Assembly: GCA_025449115.1 (NCBI GenBank)
Contig: JAHLKC010000026.1
Span: 248,001 to 312,000, forward strand
DNA: 64,000 nucleotides
Source: Chytridium lagenaria
Taxonomy: Eukaryota > Chytridiomycota > Chytridiomycetes > Chytridiales > Chytridiaceae
Reading direction: 5' to 3'
Part shown: positions 24,701-37,700 of the stretch, piece by piece
Layout of the letters: every line of letters starts with the position of its first letter
How positions within the stretch are numbered: the stretch's first letter is position 1
Notes under the pieces: generated by a model
What the model was told of the DNA's origin: nothing
Database searches by the model: none
What the model saw: only the letters and a program-made list of their open reading frames with translations
Position numbers and translations under genes: made by a program

Positions 24701-27700
24701 TCAAACGGACGCTAAATCGGACTACCTCTTGCAATTCGACATGTGTGTTGATATATGATATTGAAATCAATGGTCAACGAGCTCCCAGAAGTCTCCGGGA
24801 ATGATACAGCGCTCAATTGGCTCTATATAAAAATGGTAATAATCAACAAACCCTAAGAAATCGAAACACGGATACCTGTATGAGAACATTGATTTTGTCG
24901 CTGACATCCTTAACCTTGCCTTTGATGGGAACGCGAGCAGCTTATTTACGCTGTTGAGAGCGCCCTTATCGCCGCTTCGCATCTTGACATTGCTTGCGAG
25001 CTCTTCCCCGTTCGAGATACATTCGAGCTAAAAAGGGGATATCATTAACTCGAAGTGTATATGAAACACAAGGGCGAAAGGATAAGCAACATCGGCTTAC
25101 AATTTCGCGTAAAGACTGTCTCGGTTTTAAGTCAACCAACATCTTAGCCGTCTCAAATTTCAAATAATATTTTCGCCATTAACTTTCCGTATTCTAAAAA
25201 TGTGTGATTTGGGGGCGAAAACAAGAGTTTTGAAATACCTGTCGGCTTAAAGGTCATCCCGTCGTCGCTCTGGTCGATCAATCCAGCTTGAGCCAGCTTC
25301 CCTAAATCCGTGAGGCACATAGCTTCAAGGCGTCGCTCAACGCCTCTGCCTTCAATCGAATCAATGCCATACCGCTTCGGATTCTTCTTGCAACGCACGT
25401 AAAGAAAAGATGACTTCAGCCTTAAGGCGAAGCTTTAGATTTAGGTTTGTAAAAGGAGGAATACCATTCGATGCACAACTCAATGCTTCTAATTGTTCCA
25501 AGCACAATCTCGGCGTTAAGGTTCTCAGTCAAGTTTTCGTGCAAGCTTTGTGAATAGAATTAATCACAATTTCACCAAAAAATGGATCAACTTACAAACT
25601 CTCCACAATCTCTTTCCCGTAAAGCATATTCTCATACTTCTGTTTCTTATCAAACGGGACCATCAAAACCGCCGTCCCAGAATCGTCAAATTGCGGACGC
25701 CCTGCTCGACCAATCATCTGCATAATATCTAACTCGGAATACTCGGTGGCTTGCCGGTTAATGAACTGGTATATGCCCTTGATGATGACGAGGTGGGCGG
25801 GGAGGTTGACACCAACGCTAAGAGTGGACGTGGCACCTTGGGAAAGGTAAGTAAAGGCGGTGTTGGGAAGGCGGAAACGTACAGATGACGGAGATAGCCC
25901 CCGTCAAAAAGCTGTTCTCTACTATACTTCTGTCATTTCTGTCGAGACCTTACATAGGTGAGCACCTTTTTTACACAAACGGAAATTTACCTCCATGGTG
26001 AACTGCTATTCCATTTGCAATGTAATCTGACAAAAATATTAGACAACGTCGTTAACTGTAATGCTACCTTGAAGTTTCTTGTCTTTAACGGTCCTCGAGA
26101 GAGACTGAAGCTCAATCCTGTGCTGAGAATTCCTCACAAATGGATGTCCGGACATGGATTCCTGATACCTCGCGTCGCTGAGAAGATGGTCGGCAGCGCC
26201 GTAGACGGAGTTTCGGACTGTACAAAACTATACAAGTTATTAAGACTGCTAAAAAATCTATTCAATTACCACCAAAGTTGGTTTGCCGTTCGAATGCGCC
26301 TTTATCAGTTCCATCAATCTAGAGGTTAAGTTAATTCTCGGTATTCGACCATACAGAAAACAAACTTGTAGTCTAGAATACGTTCGAATTGAAAAGCGTT
26401 CTGTCCTGCTCTCGCCGTGAACCCAATCACAACTTTATGAAGACGCACAGGTCGAAACTCCTCCCCAAAAGTCCTAACGCGTGAATAATGCATCAAGCAA
26501 AAGAGATACCTTTTTTCAGCGTCTTTACCATCCTCATCCCGAAGCCAAGTAGCGACATCCTCAATGTTTGGGATAGTAGCAGAAATAGCCACATATCTGA
26601 TTTTTCCTGGAGAAAGCTGTCCGGCGACGGTTGTTTCATTTCGGGTGTTACGAAGCTCAATCTGAACCGTCTTCATTCTACTGACAACTACCTCCAAGGT
26701 CGAGCCTCGCCTTGGTTCGTTAAGCATATGAACCTCGTCAAGCTAAGATGTATTTTAGGGTATAAGGCAGAGATAGGAGTTTATACCAAAATCAATCTAA
26801 CGAGAGACATGAGTTGACGATTATCTCGCCATTTGCGGGTCATTGAATCCCATTTTTCCGGTGTCGTTACTCTAAGACAGTGTTAGATAAACTGACATCT
26901 TAAAGTCACATGGAAGGGCAAGAAAAGAGAAAAGAAGCCTACATAATATTACTCTTCTGGATCTCATACATTGACGACGACTGAGTATCTCCAGTAAGCT
27001 CGTTACCTAATAACGTAAATATTGCAAACACCACTTCCTCACAAGATATTCCAAGAACACGAAACTTCTTCTGCCAATCCAATGCTCTTTCCGAGCAGAG
27101 AGCCTACAAAATATAAGTAAAATTGTAATACTAAATAAATACCTTTGTCGGACACATGTAGACCACTTTAGCCTGATCGCCATTTTCCTGCATCAACAAC
27201 TTTGCGATAGCTTTCTATATGTTAAAGAAAATATACAACAGGAAGATAGCATACCCATCTCCATTATACAGGTCTTACCGGACCCAGTTGGAGCTATGAG
27301 GATTAGATGATGTTTAACGTGTTACTGTTTACCGCTAACGACGAGATTTTTCAACGTCCCGTAAGCCTAGAATATTGAGCAAATACAAAACATAAAGTCA
27401 CTTACAATTTCAAAGCATCGGACTTGCATGGCGTTGAAAAACTTGAAAGGGAATATAGCGCGCACACGATCAGCTGTAGAACCCAAAACAATTAGAACAA
27501 GCGCGGAGTGACTATTTAACAAAACGGCTGCTATATTTATTAAAAGACTAGGATAAACTCACGTAACTCCGATACAGCTTGAAGATTCAAGTGGCTTGCT
27601 GTGCCTCCTATCTGTTGACGCCCACTCCCATGGGAAAATGACTCCCGAACATCCTGCTGTCGACCATATGAAGACTCCCGAGTCTCCATCTGTGAAACAT

Positions 27701-28607
27701 ACGGCTTATCTCGTGCATCCTTCTGCGCACTAGTCGAATGGAATGACGGTTTACCCTGCCTCGATTCGCTGCTGATTCTGTCGTTGCGAAAAAGGCTGAA
27801 TGATATCAACTACACAAAGTCATAGACCTCGTACCTGTGAAGTGCTCTGAGAATATTGATCAGATGGGTTGTTTCTCGTGAAACCGGTCCTGCGTTCTGG
27901 ATCTCTGTGGCTCATAACTCCTTTCCCTTATCTGCTCCCAACGTCAGCACTAAAAAAGAAGCCCCTCATGCCCCCAAAAACACGCTCACCGGATGAAAGC
28001 TCTGCTCCGTGAATCGATTCAACGACGCTGATGGGATCCGAGGAGCTGGCGCAAAGTCGGCCTGGTCAAAGAACTCGGATGAATCATCCCAACCAAATTC
28101 TTGACCGAAAGAAGTGTCATCTATTATTGGACAATCAGTTTTCAAGTGGCCCAATTTCCTTTTCTTACTTGTGGACCATAGCGTGTCAAAGTCGCGAGAG
28201 GGTCTAATGGATATGTGAGTGGAGCTGTGAAAGGGATGATCAACCTGGAGGCGTTTATCGTGGGAGCCCAGGTTTGGGATTGAGTGGCTCTGCGAGGTAC
28301 GTTGTCATTGCTGGGGCGATGCAAACAACTCGGTCGATCGGTTGCCGTAGGAAGGTGACAGACCAGAGTTTAAGGACGGACCAGCATTCAGATTCATGGC
28401 GTATTCATTGGTCCTGTCAACCATGGAAGCCCGCTGCACAACTCCACGTCGGAATTGGGTGGTGATAGCGTTCTGAACAGCTGCCGGTTGGTCTCCCGCC
28501 CTGTAAGTGACTGCAGACGGCCGCGGGATTGGCGTTGGAAATAAGGGCATCGATGGAATACGTGGACGGGGCGGTTGTTGATGGTTGACGTCTTGTCGCC
28601 TACTCAT
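21725..28607 (-). CDS. HFM1: Meiotic DNA helicase HFM1/MER3, Ski2-like
   Basis: This is a superfamily-2 3'-5' helicase required in meiosis for ZMM-type crossover formation. The start ATG at 28607 (MSRRQDVNHQQPPRPRIP) opens a disordered N-terminus of about 280 residues. Helicase motifs in order are the Q-motif-like FPFKFFNAMQVRCFE, Walker A APTGSGKT (27271-27294), MCPTKALCSERALDW, TTPEKWDSMTRKW, DEVH (LDEVHMLNEPRRG, about 26720), SAT (AISATIPNIED), motif V in ATSTLSVGVNLPAHLV, and motif VI in QMIGRAGRPQFD. A winged-helix and Sec63-type region follows (CLTDLGKLAQAGLI, LRNEIV-like, QCQDAKRRDKGALN). Near 23230 is the Cys cluster CEHMCCKHG seen in HFM1 C-termini. The protein ends GIMQFD-stop at 21725. 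Roughly twenty short introns; several frame breaks. Brr2 or Slh1 are excluded because there is a single helicase cassette. Confidence 0.9.
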
Positions 28608-28912
28608 CGTAGTGAATTTCCTAGCTAACTTTTTTTTTTTTTGAGTATAATTTCGCGTTCTCACGCCCACAATTTTATAAGGAATATAGCCCGAGAGCGT
28701 GGTAGAAAGAGTACGACATCAACTGCTTTTTACAAAAATAACGTTTCCAGTGAGTATGGGAGTATGGAGAAGAGGCGACTTTATTGGAAATTTGACGCGA
28801 TACAGTCAAGAGAAGGCATCTTTTGGAATCACGTCCATATGCGAAAAAAAACGGTTTTTGAGGTAAATAGTAAAACATCCATCACCATGATGACTAGCGA
28901 AAGCAAGTAATT
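28608..28912. other. Intergenic between HFM1 start and AHA1 stop
   Basis: About 300 bases upstream of HFM1 and downstream of AHA1 on the minus strand. It contains a T-run near 28630 and nothing else recognisable. It should hold the HFM1 promoter. Confidence 0.45.
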
Positions 28913-30335
28913 TTAAACAATGTTGAGAGAGACGGCGCCGAATCTATAAATGCGTGATGATCAGTAAAAGCCATAATTTCTTTGCTGAAAATCCTTACCC
29001 ATACACCCTCTTGATAGAATCCCAGTAGTAAGTGTTCCAGTTGCCGATAAGAGTCTCCTTCTCGCCGACGGGAACACCAGTCTGGGTGAGATGCAGAACT
29101 GTCGCGTCTGAAAGCTCCTCGAAATCAATTGTGACAGTGGAAAAGTGTCCTGGCAAAACAACAACATTAATATTTGACAGAAAAGCAAAAGAAGGGACAA
29201 AATAAAAGATTAATAACACCAATTAAAAATTCACAAAGGAACTATACCTTGAGGCCAAGAGCGAAGACGCCAAGTCATGACCACTTTCGTAGGCGCATTC
29301 ACCTCTACAATCTTTCCCGAAATATTCCCACCAAACAACTCATACTCGGCTCCAGACACCGCCGAAATCTTGGCATTACTCCTACTCCAAAACTTGACTT
29401 GCTCCTCCTTCAAAAAGCATTCAAAAAGCCTCGGTCTATCACACTTGAATTCAATATCCTGTTTAATCGTCGTCACGCTCCCAACCACCTTCTCCGCCTC
29501 CTTCTTCCCGTTCGCCTGCGAAGGGGCCGGAGGCTTGGGCTTGTAGCCCTCGTTCACGGGGTGACCAGTCATTTGGGTCGACGGGATAGCACGTCCTTTC
29601 CGTTAACTGAAAAAAAAAAAGGGGTAAGAGCCGCGGTAGGAATGCCTAAAAAATGGACTTACACTCAATCATGTCCTTGGAAAAAGTCGCGAGGCGTTTA
29701 CGAAGCTCGCCCAAAAGCTTTGTCCGAAGAACCTTGACGATCGCGTCCTTGTTCTTGTCGCCCTTCTCTGTGGTGATGTCAAACTAGAGACCAAAAAATA
29801 ATCGTGAGACCACATCAACCTCCTCCAACCGTTCTTCATTCCATACCACAATCTCATCAAGCTCCGTGTCGTGCATGAATTCCGGGACCTCAATCTGTCC
29901 ATTCGCCTCATTCCCATCACCGTCCACGCCTTTTCATAAAGAGTCAGTCCCGCTAGGAAGTGTATCATCGCCGTCCCCACCTTTCCATGCCAACTTGAAC
30001 GCAACATCATACACAGTGATAAGCTTCCCTTTACGCTGGTTAATGTCCACATCTCCAGTGACCGATGGAACGCTAGTGATTTCAACTTTGATGGCACCAT
30101 CTTGAGCGGTGGCGCCCACCATCTTCTCGCGAATGTAGTCATTGGCCCATGGGAAACAGTTCTTTTCAACCCAGTGCCTGTGAATGCGTTAGACAGGGGT
30201 TCAAGGTTTGCATGTTGCATACCAGTTGTTCACATTCTTCCAGTTGGCTGCAATGTCAACAAGTTAGCGGTCCATGCAGAACGCGGAGGGGTTGATGAAA
30301 GTGGGAGGCTTACTTGAGGAGACAGCGGCGGCCAT
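28913..30335 (-). CDS. AHA1: Activator of Hsp90 ATPase AHA1
   Basis: This is a cytosolic co-chaperone that stimulates Hsp90 ATPase activity. Exon 1 is only 22 nt (ATG at 30335, MAAAVSST), spliced to NWKNVNNW, and then a second intron leads to HWVEKNCFPWANDYIREKMV. This NNWHWVEK block is the Aha1 N-terminal signature. The N-domain continues with VTGDVDINQRKGKLITVYDV. The C-terminal AHSA1 domain is IKQDIEFKCDRPRLFECFL, then GGNISGKIVEV and VVMTWRLRSWPQG, then FSTVTIDFEELSDATVLHLT and NTYYWDSIKRVYG. A last exon after a 51-nt intron gives FGAVSLNIV-stop at 28913, matching the usual FGFGA ending. One or two frame breaks lie near 29930-29950. The assignment is secure. Confidence 0.93.
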
Positions 30336-32136
30336 GTTTTGCGGTAGTGTTGAGGTGATGAGAAAGAGGGAATGGGATGCAATTGAAGAAAAACGGGGCT
30401 TTTCCGTAAATAAATTCGATCAAGGTCTGTGTGACAACTTGCTTCGTTTCGATGTTTTTCTATACGCTTCCATCTCTATTGCTCGTCAACCTTCAAGCGC
30501 TGAGCTTCTTTGAATAAGGGCCAGAATATCCTTCATCCACCGTCACCATCTCTCTTCCTCGTCCCTTCAAGCGTTCAGCTTGCTTTCGAATATCCTTCAT
30601 CCGTCGTCACCATCTCTCTTACTCGTCAACGTTCAAGCGCTCAGCTTCTTTGAATTAGGGCCAGAATATCCTTCATCCGTCGTCATCATCCTAATGAGAA
30701 GCCTTCACTCTGACACCCCAACTTTAAACCGCATACCTCAACCCTTACAACCAAACATCGCCAATATACCACTCATATTCTACAATCTCACCATAACATT
30801 GACCTCCATCAACACTCTTAAAGATTACTTTTAAGCTTATAATCTGTTAACGCGAGCCATGAATTCATGGACGACTTTAGCCAATATCGCAGCATATTCA
30901 ATCGTTTAAACAGCCTACGAGACTATAACACTATAAGACATATCCAAAAATCCATCTAGCGTTAAAACGAACCTCCACGACGCGTCACGAACGGTAACAA
31001 CCGACTTGACAGAAAACCACTTCGCTCTTTACTAAACAGTAAGCACTACCCCTATTCCACTCAAAAAAAAACAATTCTTGGTCTATCGTACGATTCATTG
31101 CCTTCACGCCAAGCTCTTCTTCCATAAACCCACTCCTGCAATGAATCCTCTTTCACCCACACCAATCTCGTGATTAAATGTGCTGTCACCATTGCACCCC
31201 ACTCCCTCTTTGTCATGTCGCTGGGATCCACCGATAACGCATGAAGGGAATTTAAAAAGGGATCGGGCGCCGTTTTAAACCCAATGCAGGGTTTGAGAAC
31301 GTGGGGAAAAAAGAAGGTTTCTTTTAAAGATAAAGAGGGAGGGCCTGCGAACGTAAAATCAAAATCACAGTGGGTAGCTCTTTTGTTTAACGCGTCGTTG
31401 AACGCCTTGCCTCCATTTCAGTCGGTGCGTGTCGACGAATGAAGTTATGGGGAAACAAAAGACTCCTGCAGAGAAATGAAGTGAGCCTCCACAAATACGA
31501 AAAAAAAGTTTTAAAGTCCACCAATGCAAACCTCCATTTAATTACAATAAAAACAATATTCCATCAACTCCCCGCTTAAGCAAAGAAAATCTTACATATA
31601 CACTAAATCACACTCAAAACCTCTACCCTTCAAAAGCCAAAAAAAAAAAAAAAAAAGAAAACCGTTCCCAAAAACAAAAACAGAAAAGGAAAAGAGAATA
31701 AAAGGAAAGATCCCTTCAAAATAATAGTCTTACATATAACAAAATCACCGTCACCACACCCCTCCACAACAAAAAAATATACGGAAATAATGGAGAAAGG
31801 TCCGTAAATCAACTGAAAAGCAAAGAAAGGATAGATCCTGACCGAGAACTGAACGGAATCTTTACGGAACAAAACAAAATCAAATGTAAACAGAACCCCA
31901 GCATCAAAAAAAAGAAAGTACAACACCTGTATCATAACCAGTAAAAAAAAGGGGGCCGCCAAAAGCGGAAGAGGTCAACAAAAAAAAAAAGGTTTATAAA
32001 AAAAATTTATCCCCCTCATCAAAGACACGAGAAAACGCGTTTAAACAAAAAACAGGCAAAAGATTATTTAAAAAGAGAACAAAACATTTACGCGATGGTG
32101 TATACAAAAACTGCCCCGCCCCTACTCCGTCATTTC
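30336..32136. other. 1.8-kb gene-free region with A-rich 3' half
   Basis: No supported gene. The first 150 bp would be the AHA1 promoter. A three-copy tandem repeat lies at 30470-30692 (separate entry). From about 31620 to 32090 the plus strand is very A-rich with several runs of eight or more A; on the minus strand this is the T-rich flank just downstream of the RING gene stop. Confidence 0.5.
30470..30692. repeat. Three-copy tandem repeat, ~66-75 bp unit
   Basis: The unit core CTTCAAGCG recurs at about 30491, 30565 and 30631 (spacings 74 and 66). Each copy continues into AATATCCTTCATCC and a CATCTCTCTT-like stretch and restarts with CTCGTC. Copies 1 and 3 also share AGGGCCAGAATATCC, which copy 2 lacks. 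No other copy was found in the window. Confidence 0.85.
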
Positions 32137-34246
32137 TCAAAGCCCATCACCTCCCCTCCCCCTCCCCCCCTCCGTCTCTCCCCACCCCACCCCCTCCTCC
32201 ACAACCCCCTTCACACAAAGCGGGCAAGTCGTCCTCCCCGCCCCCCCCTTCTCCGGCGGCCAACCACCCCCAAGCACACTCCCAATGAAACCCATGTCCA
32301 CAAGGCAACCCCGCAACCCTCTCCCCCTCCCCCAAATCCGTCAAACAAATCCTACAACTCTCTCCACCACCACCCTCCCCACAACCCCTCAACAACAACC
32401 CTCCCCACTCCTCCTCACAAACCCCTCGTCGTTCCTTCAAACTATCAGGATCAAACCACCTCCCAAAACCCTTCAGGAAGCATCTCCAAAAACCTCGGAT
32501 CCTCCAAAACATCATACTCAGACTCTTCATCATCATACCACGTCCCTCGAATCGTCCTCCTCCCAACTTCATCCACCCCACCACCCTCCTCCCCAATCAC
32601 CATCCCAGCTACTGCAGCTCGTCCAATCATCGTCGAAACCCTCACAATCGAATTCCTTGTCAACCCTTCCCCCATCCGTCCCTGAATCCGTTCCCCAACC
32701 GCCCGTCTCGCACTCCCAACATCCCTCCCATCCCCAGCTAACCCCTCGAAACCCTCATCCGTCGACTCTCAACACCACCCGCTTGAACCATCTCCGCTCC
32801 ACCACCATCTCGTCGAACCCCCCTTAAATGCATCAAAGCCAACACCCCCCACCCCACCATCAACATCCCAACAGCAACACACTGCGCAAGACAAAGCACC
32901 CTCACACTCCATTCCACATCCACGCAACTCATCGTCATCCCAATGGATCCCGGTACACCAGCGCTAGGTGGAACAGTCACCGCCCACCCCACACCCACGC
33001 AAGTCCATACAACGTTAAACACCCACACGCAGATCCAGAGAGGTGTCAACCGCGTCATGACTCGGGATGGGGTGGGATCGTTGGTGCGTTGACGATGACG
33101 GTGGATGGCTGTGATGGGGGATTCGGGGGATGTCGAGGAATGCGGATATGGCGGCACCTGTGATGTAGATGACGCAGAAGAAGGTTAAGCGGGAGGCGGA
33201 TAATGAGGGGAGGGAGTTTTGAGTGCATGTTGTGGGGGGGTCGGTTGGGGTGGAGGGTTTTAGGAGGAAGAAGATGAGGAGGAGGAGGGGGGAGAGGAAG
33301 AGGGTGATGGAGTAGTAGAGGGTGTGGAAGAAGGTTTGGTAGCGGGAGAAAAGGGTTGGAGGTGTTGGACGAGACTGGGGGGTGGGAGTTTGTGGGGCCG
33401 GTGAAGGGGGTGTTGGAGATTGGGTGATGGAGGTGTATGGGTTTGAGTGGGCGGATCTTGAAGAGGAAGGTGGAGGTGGTTGGGTTGATGTGAGAGGGGT
33501 GATGTCGGCGGTGGTTTCGTACGAGTGGGCTGTGAGGGAGGTGGAAAGGGTTGTGAGGATGGTGTCTGAGCGCATTCTTGTTTTCGTGGGGTCTGGTTTC
33601 ATGAGGGTGAGTGGCTTATCGTCGTCGTCTTCGTCGACTTTTGAAGTGCTTGAATGTTCTGCTTTGAATGTGCTTGAATCCTGTTCTTGGGTTATGGAGC
33701 GTTGAAGATGAGGTAAAGGTGGATGCGCGAACACGGAACTCTGGCCCGTCAAAGTCTCCATGACAGGCATCGAAGATTCCACGGCCCAGTATCTGCACGC
33801 ATTGTTTTCGTCGAGTCCACAGTGGGAAGAAGGGTGATTGGCTTATCGACTTTTGCACTTGAATGTTCTGCTTTGACTGATTCCTCTTGGTTTATAGAGT
33901 GTTGGGAATGAGGATGCGGGATGGTGGAAGTAGAGGTGATAGGGAGTGATGGTTCCGAGGGTGTAGAAGGAAATATGGATGGAGTGTCCACCTCCTTTGC
34001 CATTTTGTTGTTGGATGGTGATGAACTTGATGATGATGTTGATACAGCATTTGTAGAAATATCCTCTATGACATGATGTTGATGAGAAGAGAAAGAAGAA
34101 GAAGAAGAAGAAGAAGAAGCAACGACGTCTCCTCTGGTGACCTCCTCCACCTCCTCCATCTGCTTGGTGCTGGACATTTCCCTCATGAAGAATAATAATG
34201 AAAGATGAATCTTGATTTCCAAGCGCCTTTCCAAACTACATTCCAT
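32137..34246 (-). CDS. Membrane-embedded RING-H2 protein, probable E3 ubiquitin ligase
   Basis: The first in-frame ATG is 34246; the internal MREMSSTKQ start at 34186 is an alternative. A long Ser/Thr/Pro-rich N-terminus holds a poly-Ser tract and an internally duplicated motif (see findings). Membrane segments follow: LYYSITLFLSPLLLLIFFLL, LTFFCVIYITGAAISAFL, LWICVWVFNVVWTCVGVGWA and LCLAQCVAVGMLMVGWGVLA. After a linker (WYDDEESEYDVLEDPRFLEM, then GFWEVV/GRWFDPDSL) comes a C-terminal RING: CRIC, then LPCGHGFHWEC, then TTCPLC. The C-C-C-H-H-C-C-C spacing is RING-H2. The last pair is read only after a one-base shift in a G8 run near 32250. The role would be membrane-associated ubiquitination; the substrate is unknown. 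The stop is at 32137. Confidence 0.8.
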
Positions 34247-34757
34247 TCGTTCTAGAAGTGTTACACATCTATTTCATTAAATTAAATTAAACTAAAATGG
34301 CCATAAAAGGAAATAATATAGACTCAAACAGTGTAACCCCCTTTAGCATTTAAATAAAATAAATAAATAATTAAATCATTTTCAACCAACAGCCATTCTA
34401 CCTACATACATTATTCAAACTATAAGGTTCTTATTGTAAAGTATTAGGTCCATAGAGAATACATTCCATCCAAACAAAATTACTAAAAATAAAATAAGAG
34501 TGAACCCAGCTCTAAAACATTCTCCATGTATTAACCCCCCTACACAACCACAACATCATCAACAGAAAAAGAAAGTTGTTTACCATCATCAGCACCAGCT
34601 ACGGGATATAAAAAAAATATCTAAAAGCTCAAAAACAAAAAAAACAAACGAGTATCGGGTAACTATCAAAAGATAGACTTCAGAGCATAAAAAAAAAACT
34701 CATCATCCATCCACATCACCCACCAAAAAAAAAAAAAAAACCGCACACAAAAACAAC
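34247..34757. other. Intergenic between RING gene start and AVT stop
   Basis: About 510 AT-rich bases, including AATAAATAAATAATTAAA near 34350-34375. It should carry the RING gene promoter and the AVT 3' UTR. No gene is seen. Confidence 0.45.
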
Positions 34758-37700
34758 CTAAACCCCCACCAACGCCGCCCAAGTCCCAACCCCCGCAAAC
34801 CCCACCCCACCCACCAAAAGTCCCCACCTCCACCCCCCTCTCCGGCCTCAACCTCAAATGACAAGCCACCGGCACCACCACCGCCATAGTAAACGACAAA
34901 CTCGCCCCAAGCAACCCCATAATCTGACTAAAACTCGGTAACGCCACCGAACACCCCAACACCGCAACAGAACATCCCACCCTCACCAACCACGGCATCA
35001 TCATCCTCCCATCCGCCGTCGTATGATGAAGATGAAACGTGGTGGGATGCGGTGGGGCCGTCATGGCGCCGTACGAGGTTGTTGGCGCGTGGGAGGGAGG
35101 GACGACGCGGGGTTGGAGGGATGCGGTGAGTGCGGGGAGGTGGAGTAAGCTTTCGAGGTGGGAGGTCACAGGTTTCAGTAATAATGCGTATTTGGTGATG
35201 GGTTCAAGGCCGTCAGGAAGAGCGTGAAGAGGGTCAAGTTGGAGGTTTTGGGGAGGTTGAGCGTGATTTCAGGGAGAACATCCTAAGTGTAGGGGAAAAG
35301 GGGTTAGATTATGAGAGATTAGGATGGGATGAGGAATCAAAAGGGGACTTACTCTTCCAAACATGAGGTAGCCATGGACATGAAACAAAGGTAGAGCAGG
35401 AAATTCGCCGCGTACGTGCGTTTAATGACTTTGGGGAAATCCTTGGGATCCCTCAAATCCCTGTGAATGCTAGGATACACTGCGTGGGCTATCAAATAAA
35501 AAAAAAAGGTTTAGAAAAAAATACATGGCAGAGGTATTCGCAAATAATTAACCAAAAAAAAAAAACAAAAAAAAACCGATAAACTAGAAAAAACAACGAA
35601 AAGAAAAACAAAAAATAAAGAAAAGGAATAACGAAAAAGAAAACAATGAAAAAAAAACAAACCAAATAAACAAAGAAAAAACAAAGATAAATAAACAACG
35701 AAAAAAAAAAAACGATAACTGAAATACCAACGAAACAGAAAAAGCAAATCAAACGATAAACGAACATCAAAACACCCAAACAAAAACATCAACTCACCAT
35801 CAAGATTCACAATAAACAACCCAGCCGACACCCCCAACCCAAAAAACTCGTCGGCCACAAAAACGTCTCAGCCGGTTCCCACACACTCGCCTGCCCCTCC
35901 CCTCCCCAAACCAAAGGCGCCACAACCCCATAATAAGCCAAAATGACCACCAAATTCACCAAACTCAAAATCCCCACCACACTCGCCCCCGCCAACACAG
36001 CCGCATACCCCTTTGAAGGTCCCGGCAACGTCGTAGCGCAAAACACGGCAACAATGATGGCTTTCAAAATCGGCGGTGGAATCCGGGTGGAGGTGATGGC
36101 GAGGAGAGAGTCGCTGCATATGACGACGAGGGCGGTGGAGGCGGCAAAAAGTTCGAGGGTGAAGAGGGTGGTGATGAGGTGGCGGCCGGGTTTGCCGAAT
36201 GCGAGATCGGCAATGTCTGGGTAGGAGGTTGGGGCTCGAGAGAGGACGGTGGAGGCTGGGAGGGAGGTGGGGATGTTGGAGGTTGTAGGGGTGGGTGCGA
36301 CGGTGATGAAGGAGGAGGAGGGGTTAAGGAGGGGTGTGGATTCGGCGGTGAGGGTGGATGAAGAGGAGGTACGTGATGTGAGGGAGGTTTTGGATGAACG
36401 ACGGGAGAGGGTGGGTTCTTCTTGGATGGGTTGAAGAAGGGGAAGTCGAATGTCCATGCATTCACCGAGCATGATGGCGGTGGTTGCGCAGGTGATGGAA
36501 AAGCAGGCGAGCATGGTGATGCCTGCGACCCAACCTGCGAGGGAGAGAGCGTATGGGATGGAGAGGATACCCATGCCAAGCATGACGTTGGCGCTGTTGA
36601 GGGTTGCGGCGAGGGCAGAGCTGTGACCGTGTGGGGCGTTGAGGGGGGTTGGGAGGGATGGACGGCACGTTGGGGTGGGGGTGATGGAGGGGGGATGGGT
36701 TGACGACGAAAGCCTTTCCAGCGGTTTTGTTTGGCTCTGTAGAGAGGGTTGATGAGGGATGAGGATGGAGGTGGGGATGGGGGTGGTGGGTGGAAACGGT
36801 GGTGACGGGGTACGCCTGGACGACGGATGTTGATGGGGTTATCGTCTTGCTCATCCTCAATTTCAATGTCTTGATCGTCATCATTGTCCAGGTTTTCTGG
36901 ACGCTCGTCAAGGTGAGATGATGAAGGGGCGGGGAGGGTTGATGAGGCGGTGAGGCCAAGGCCGTCGTTGAGATGTGGTTCGTGGTCAACGACAACGACA
37001 GTGGCGGTATCTTGATGCCGGACGTCAATGGAAATGGTCCAAGGTGAGCTTGGCGGTGGATCTTGCTGCTGCTGTTGTGCCTGTTCCTCTTCAACTGGCG
37101 AGGTGGTGGAGTCTACCGCAGGCAGAGTGGAGAGTGTGTCGATAGATTGGGAAAAGATGGATGCTGCGAGTCCAGGGTTTGAAACGGCAGAGGTCCCTCC
37201 TGGAAGGCTTCCATGCTGTGGTGTTGTTGTGAGAGACGGCTGCCGTTGACTCAGGAATGAGTCACGTTTGAGGGACCCGATACGGCCAGCAAAGGCATCA
37301 GTGAACCAAGTGGACATCCAAGAGGAAGCAGAGGCGGAGGATGCTGCAGAGGAGGTGGAAGAGTTTGAGGCTATACTGGTTGGGCGTTGTCTTGGGATGA
37401 GTCTATTTGACGATGGAGGCACATTTTGGGAAGCACCGTCTTCCAATCGAATGGATGAAGGCAAAGATCGTCTGCTGTTGGACCTCACACCTCCTTTGCC
37501 CCATTTCCTCCCCGGTGGTTCTGGGGAGGGTGAGGTGAGGTTGCGGTAGGCAATATCTTCATGTTCGTCAGGAGTGGACACTTGGATAGTCTCTTCCTTT
37601 CCATGTCGTCGTCTCCTTCCTCTTCTTCATCATCCTCATCATCATACATGTACTGAATTCCAGCGGGCTCCTGCTGTTGATGTTGATAATGATGATGATG

